Assembly (NCBI GenBank): GCA_003021755.1
Contig: PXQZ01000014.1
Location: 1 to 8,371 of the forward strand
Reading direction: 5' to 3'
From: Halobacteriales archaeon QH_8_67_36
Lineage (GTDB): Archaea; Halobacteriota; Halobacteria; Halobacteriales; Haloarculaceae
Length of the DNA: 8,371 nucleotides
The notes under the pieces were generated by a model, which saw only the letters and a list, made by a program, of their open reading frames with translations, did no database searches and had not been told where the DNA came from. Positions 6,263-8,371 of this stretch are shown piece by piece. Within the stretch, counting starts at the first letter, position 1. The number at the start of each line of letters is the position of its first letter. Both the position numbers and the translations under genes were made by a program.

Positions 6263-7027
6263 TCACAGGACTGTGACGGCCGCGACGAGCGTAACGAGGA
6301 CCACGCCAACCGTCGCCCGCCACAGGCCGCCGCGGGCGATGCGCCACGCCGTCCCGCGCTCGTCCGTGTCCGAGATGACGAACACGGGCGTCGCCTCGCC
6401 GTCGCCCACGAGCGCGTCGACGAGGGGGCTTCCCCACTCGACTGACGGCCCTCGGGTCGCCTGCCCGTAGACGTACACCGTCTCGCCCACGTCGAGGCGG
6501 CGCTCGGTGAACCGCTGTCTGTTGCCGACCTCCAGCCGAGTCAGCTTGAGGTCGATAACTCCGTCCTGCGGGTCGACGCCGTCGGTGGCGGCGACGTACC
6601 TCGCGAGGCGGTCGGGCAATTCAGCGTTGGGCGGAACGGTCACCGAGTGGGATTCGAGGTGGATGTCCGCCCCGTCCGGGTCGACGACCACGCGCCCGGT
6701 GCCGTCGTCGACGACGAAGTCGACCCCGTCCATCCCCGTGTCCAGGGTTTCCCAGCTCTCGTGTTTCCCGTTGCCGCGTAGCTCATCGACCTCGTAGGTG
6801 TAGGCCAGACAGCGCGACCCCGTAAACGGGGCCTCGACGGTGCCGCCGTCGCCAGCGACCGCCCGGCCCGTTATCTCGACGGGGCCGCGGTGGCCGTGGA
6901 GGTCACGCACGGGACGGGGGTCGTCGCGGAGGACGTGAAACACCGTCGCCAGTCGGCGACCGCCGGCACAACAGCAGTAGCCGCCGACGGCGAGAAGCGC
7001 GAGGCGGAGAAGCTGCGGGAGGAACAT
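6263..7027 (-). CDS. GIDE-domain (MULAN-like) two-TM membrane protein, no RING finger
   Basis: A 254-residue protein with one hydrophobic segment at each end (about 4-20, containing the triple cysteine C18-C20, and about 236-253). The soluble middle resembles the GIDE/BAM domain of the eukaryotic mitochondrial E3 ligase MULAN and its prokaryotic relatives. The diagnostic stretch is GRAVAGDGGTVEAPFTGSRC at 55-74 followed by YTYEVDE (76-82). Further family-like elements are ERRLDVGETVYVYGQA at 175-190 and PVFVISDTDE at 214-223. There is no Cys/His cluster for a RING domain, so it is not itself a ubiquitin ligase; the function of prokaryotic members is unknown. Start ATG at 7027 gives the N-terminal helix and matches a TATA-like AATACTTTT about 30 bases upstream. 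It is divergent from the MoeA-like gene and lies 76 bases upstream of hsp20 on the same strand. Confidence 0.75.
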   Translation of the reverse strand: MFLPQLLRLALLAVGGYCCCAGGRRLATVFHVLRDDPRPVRDLHGHRGPVEITGRAVAGDGGTVEAPFTGSRCLAYTYEVDELRGNGKHESWETLDTGMDGVDFVVDDGTGRVVVDPDGADIHLESHSVTVPPNAELPDRLARYVAATDGVDPQDGVIDLKLTRLEVGNRQRFTERRLDVGETVYVYGQATRGPSVEWGSPLVDALVGDGEATPVFVISDTDERGTAWRIARGGLWRATVGVVLVTLVAAVTVL

Positions 7028-7052
7028 ACGACCGGTGGCGGCGGGAGCGGTG

Positions 7053-7061
7053 AAAAGTATT
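7053..7061 (-). promoter_or_regulatory. TATA-like box of the GIDE-domain gene
   Basis: AATACTTTT on the minus strand is the only AT-rich block in the 95-base divergent region. Its centre is about 30 bases from the ATG at 7027, giving a predicted start of transcription 0-4 bases before the codon. Confidence 0.55.
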
Positions 7062-7093
7062 GCCGATGTGAGGGGGTGTCGGGACTCCGGGCG

Positions 7094-7100
7094 CTTTTGC
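7094..7100 (+). promoter_or_regulatory. Weak TATA-like box of the MoeA-like gene
   Basis: CTTTTGC is centred about 26 bases before the ATG at 7123, the expected leaderless spacing. Its sequence is a poor TATA match, so confidence is limited. Confidence 0.35.
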
Positions 7101-7122
7101 CCCAGCAGCCCGAACGGCGGGT

Positions 7123-8052
7123 ATGGCCGGGGCCCCGCCGACCGACGTGGAGGAGTGTACGCTGGAAACCGCCCGCCGAGAACTCGGCAGTTACGCGGTG
7201 CCGGTCGACCGGACCGACCGCATCCCGCTGTCGGTGGCCGTCGGGCGGGTGCCGGCGACCGACACGACGGCCAACGACCGGATACCCGGCGCTGACATCG
7301 GAGTCGACGACACCGTCTTCCAGCGGGGCCACCAGCTCCGGCCCGCCGACGTGGGCCTGCTGAAAGCCGCCGGCGTCTCCGAACTGCTCGTGCGCCAGCG
7401 CCCGCAGGTCGCCATCGTCCCGACGGGCGACGGGGTCGTCGAGTACGACGCCGGCCCCGAGGAACGCGTCGAGACGGCCGGCTTCACCCTCGCTCAGTAC
7501 GCCGACCGCTGGGGCGGCAAGGTCACGTACCGCAACGCCGTCGCCGACGACGCCCCCGCCCTCCGGATGGCCGTCCAGCGCGACCTAACGCGTGACATCG
7601 TGGTCCTGACCGGCACCGAACCGGGCGATACGCTCCGCGCGGTGGTCCGAGAACTGGGCGATACCGTCACCGACCGCGTCGCCATCAGCCCCGGCCGGGA
7701 GACGGGGCTGGCCGTCGTCCAGAACCGCCCCGTATTGTTGTTGCCGGAGTCGCCCGTCGCCGCCCGCGTGGGCGCGGTGCAGTTGCTCCGCCCCCTGCTG
7801 AAGGGCTTTGGCGACGCGCCGTTTTCGGCCCATCCCACCAGGGAAGCGACCCTCAATGGGGCCCTCGACACCGACCGGGCAGTGCGGTCGTTCGTGCCGG
7901 TCGCCCTGGACGGCAAGACGGCGACGCCGCTGTCGGGGACGGACCTGGCGACGGCGACGCGGACCGACGGCTGGGTGACCGTTCCGGACGGAGAGGCCAA
8001 CCTGGGCGCCGGCGACACCGTCAGTGTCGAGGACTGGGACTACCTGCCATAG
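7123..8052 (+). CDS. MoeA-like molybdopterin-binding protein lacking domain II
   Basis: A 309-residue protein related to MoeA, which inserts molybdenum into molybdopterin; true MoeA is about 400 residues. The N-terminus (TLETARRELGSYAVPVDRTD and IPLSVAVGRVPATD, 13-47) matches MoeA domain I. The next match (IGVDDTVFQRGHQLRPADVGLLKAAGV, 59-85) corresponds to the return into domain I after domain II, so domain II, including the MDGYA region, is missing. Domain III is present from VAIVPTGDGVVEY (97-109), but the usual S/T-GGVSVGDYD reads TGTEPGDT (163-170). The usual PGNP reads PESP (208-211) inside LLLPESPVAARVGAVQLLRP. Domain IV follows to the C-terminus (VPDGEANLGAGDTVSVEDW, 287-305). It probably cannot carry out canonical molybdate insertion and may bind a pterin, act as a regulator, or have another role. 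The start is supported by the domain I alignment and a weak TATA box. The gene is monocistronic here and convergent with the next one. Confidence 0.8.
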   Translation: MAGAPPTDVEECTLETARRELGSYAVPVDRTDRIPLSVAVGRVPATDTTANDRIPGADIGVDDTVFQRGHQLRPADVGLLKAAGVSELLVRQRPQVAIVPTGDGVVEYDAGPEERVETAGFTLAQYADRWGGKVTYRNAVADDAPALRMAVQRDLTRDIVVLTGTEPGDTLRAVVRELGDTVTDRVAISPGRETGLAVVQNRPVLLLPESPVAARVGAVQLLRPLLKGFGDAPFSAHPTREATLNGALDTDRAVRSFVPVALDGKTATPLSGTDLATATRTDGWVTVPDGEANLGAGDTVSVEDWDYLP

Positions 8053-8059
8053 AGCGGCA

Positions 8060-8086
8060 TCGAATCGTTCGAACGTCCGTATTCGA
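8060..8086. repeat. Short inverted repeat with nested palindrome between convergent genes
   Basis: TCGAAT at 8060-8065 pairs with ATTCGA at 8081-8086 around a perfect 10-base palindrome, CGTTCGAACG, at 8066-8075. It lies just 8-34 bases after the stop of the MoeA-like gene. It could form a hairpin or a regulator site. There is no T-run next to it, so a standard haloarchaeal terminator is not evident. Confidence 0.35.
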
Positions 8087-8133
8087 AGGGCGGTCCGGGG
8101 GCAGGGGAGAACGAACCGGAAACCTCGGCAGTA

Positions 8134-8371
8134 TCATGGACTGACCGGCAGTGTTTCGTCAAGCGACAGCGACGGCAAATGGTCAAGGACGTCGTTCAAG
8201 AGGTTCGCGTTTCGCTGCATCACGTTCACCTCCCGAAGTTGGCTTCGGAAGAGTTCATCACCTACGATCCGGACCGACACCTCGTCGAACCGACCGAGCA
8301 GTTCGAGCAGGTACAGCCGGCCGTGTTCGGGCTCCTCGATGCCGACCCCACACTCGAAGCGCCGGTCGAAC
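8134..8371 (-). CDS. Unrecognised protein, C-terminal 78 residues only (5' end beyond window)
   Basis: On the minus strand an open frame enters from the right edge and ends in TGA at 8134-8136, giving 78 residues from FDRRFECGVGIEEPEHG to DETLPVSP. There is no in-frame stop. Third positions are mostly G or C (about 59 of 78 by my count), somewhat lower than in the neighbours but well above random. The composition is acidic. The segment after a strand-like VSVRIVGDEL is probably helical (LREVNVMQRNANLLNDVLDHLP). I do not recognise the family; it could be the end of a small haloarchaeal regulator or a conserved hypothetical. It is convergent with the MoeA-like gene, separated by 81 bases. Confidence 0.6.
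   Translation of the reverse strand, partial: FDRRFECGVGIEEPEHGRLYLLELLGRFDEVSVRIVGDELFRSQLREVNVMQRNANLLNDVLDHLPSLSLDETLPVSP

Noticed and set aside
6187..6309. A longer N-terminus for Hsp20, starting at 6309.
   Set aside because: The extension overlaps the end of the GIDE-domain gene, reads as Ser/Arg-rich filler, and lies upstream of the TATA-like box at 6211-6216.
1..8371. CRISPR array, tRNA/rRNA genes, transposase or integrase signatures.
   Set aside because: I saw no spaced direct repeats, no tRNA-like cloverleaf with a T-loop motif, and no transposase or recombinase motifs in any plausible frame.

Overview
The window looks like chromosomal DNA from a haloarchaeon (class Halobacteria). 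GC content is very high, with third codon positions almost all G or C. The soluble proteins are strongly acidic. Translation factor eIF5A carries an archaeal-type hypusination loop, and several genes have a TATA-like box about 26-30 bases before the start codon, as in leaderless haloarchaeal transcripts. The genus cannot be fixed from this sequence. I see no rRNA, tRNA, CRISPR array, insertion sequence or integrase.

Layout. (1) Positions 1-1116, minus strand: a two-gene operon of eIF5A followed by an agmatinase-family ureohydrolase (speB, cut by the left edge). They share one base in a TAATG junction, and together they bear on eIF5A hypusine modification. (2) Positions 1117-1242: a compact divergent promoter region. 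(3) Positions 1243-3903, plus strand: three genes abutting with zero-base gaps, namely a PhyH-family Fe(II)/2-oxoglutarate dioxygenase, an NRAMP-fold transporter that lacks the canonical metal-binding motifs, and a small unrecognised P-loop protein. (4) Positions 3904-4082: a gap that should be non-coding, but its minus strand has a clearly coding-like 46-codon stretch, possibly a gene remnant or an unusual overlapping gene. (5) Positions 4083-6186, minus strand: an Hsp20 small heat-shock protein followed by an ABC1/UbiB kinase-like membrane protein. (6) Positions 6263-7027, minus strand: a two-TM GIDE-domain protein. It is divergent from (7) positions 7123-8052, plus strand: a shortened MoeA-like protein that appears to lack domain II and the canonical active-site motifs. 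(8) Positions 8134-8371, minus strand: the 3' part of an unrecognised gene that runs off the right edge.

Most of the window is ordinary haloarchaeal core genome. The points most worth a second look are the gapless PhyH / non-canonical NRAMP / P-loop operon, the coding-like stretch at its 3' end, the domain-II-less MoeA paralogue, and the eIF5A-agmatinase coupling.
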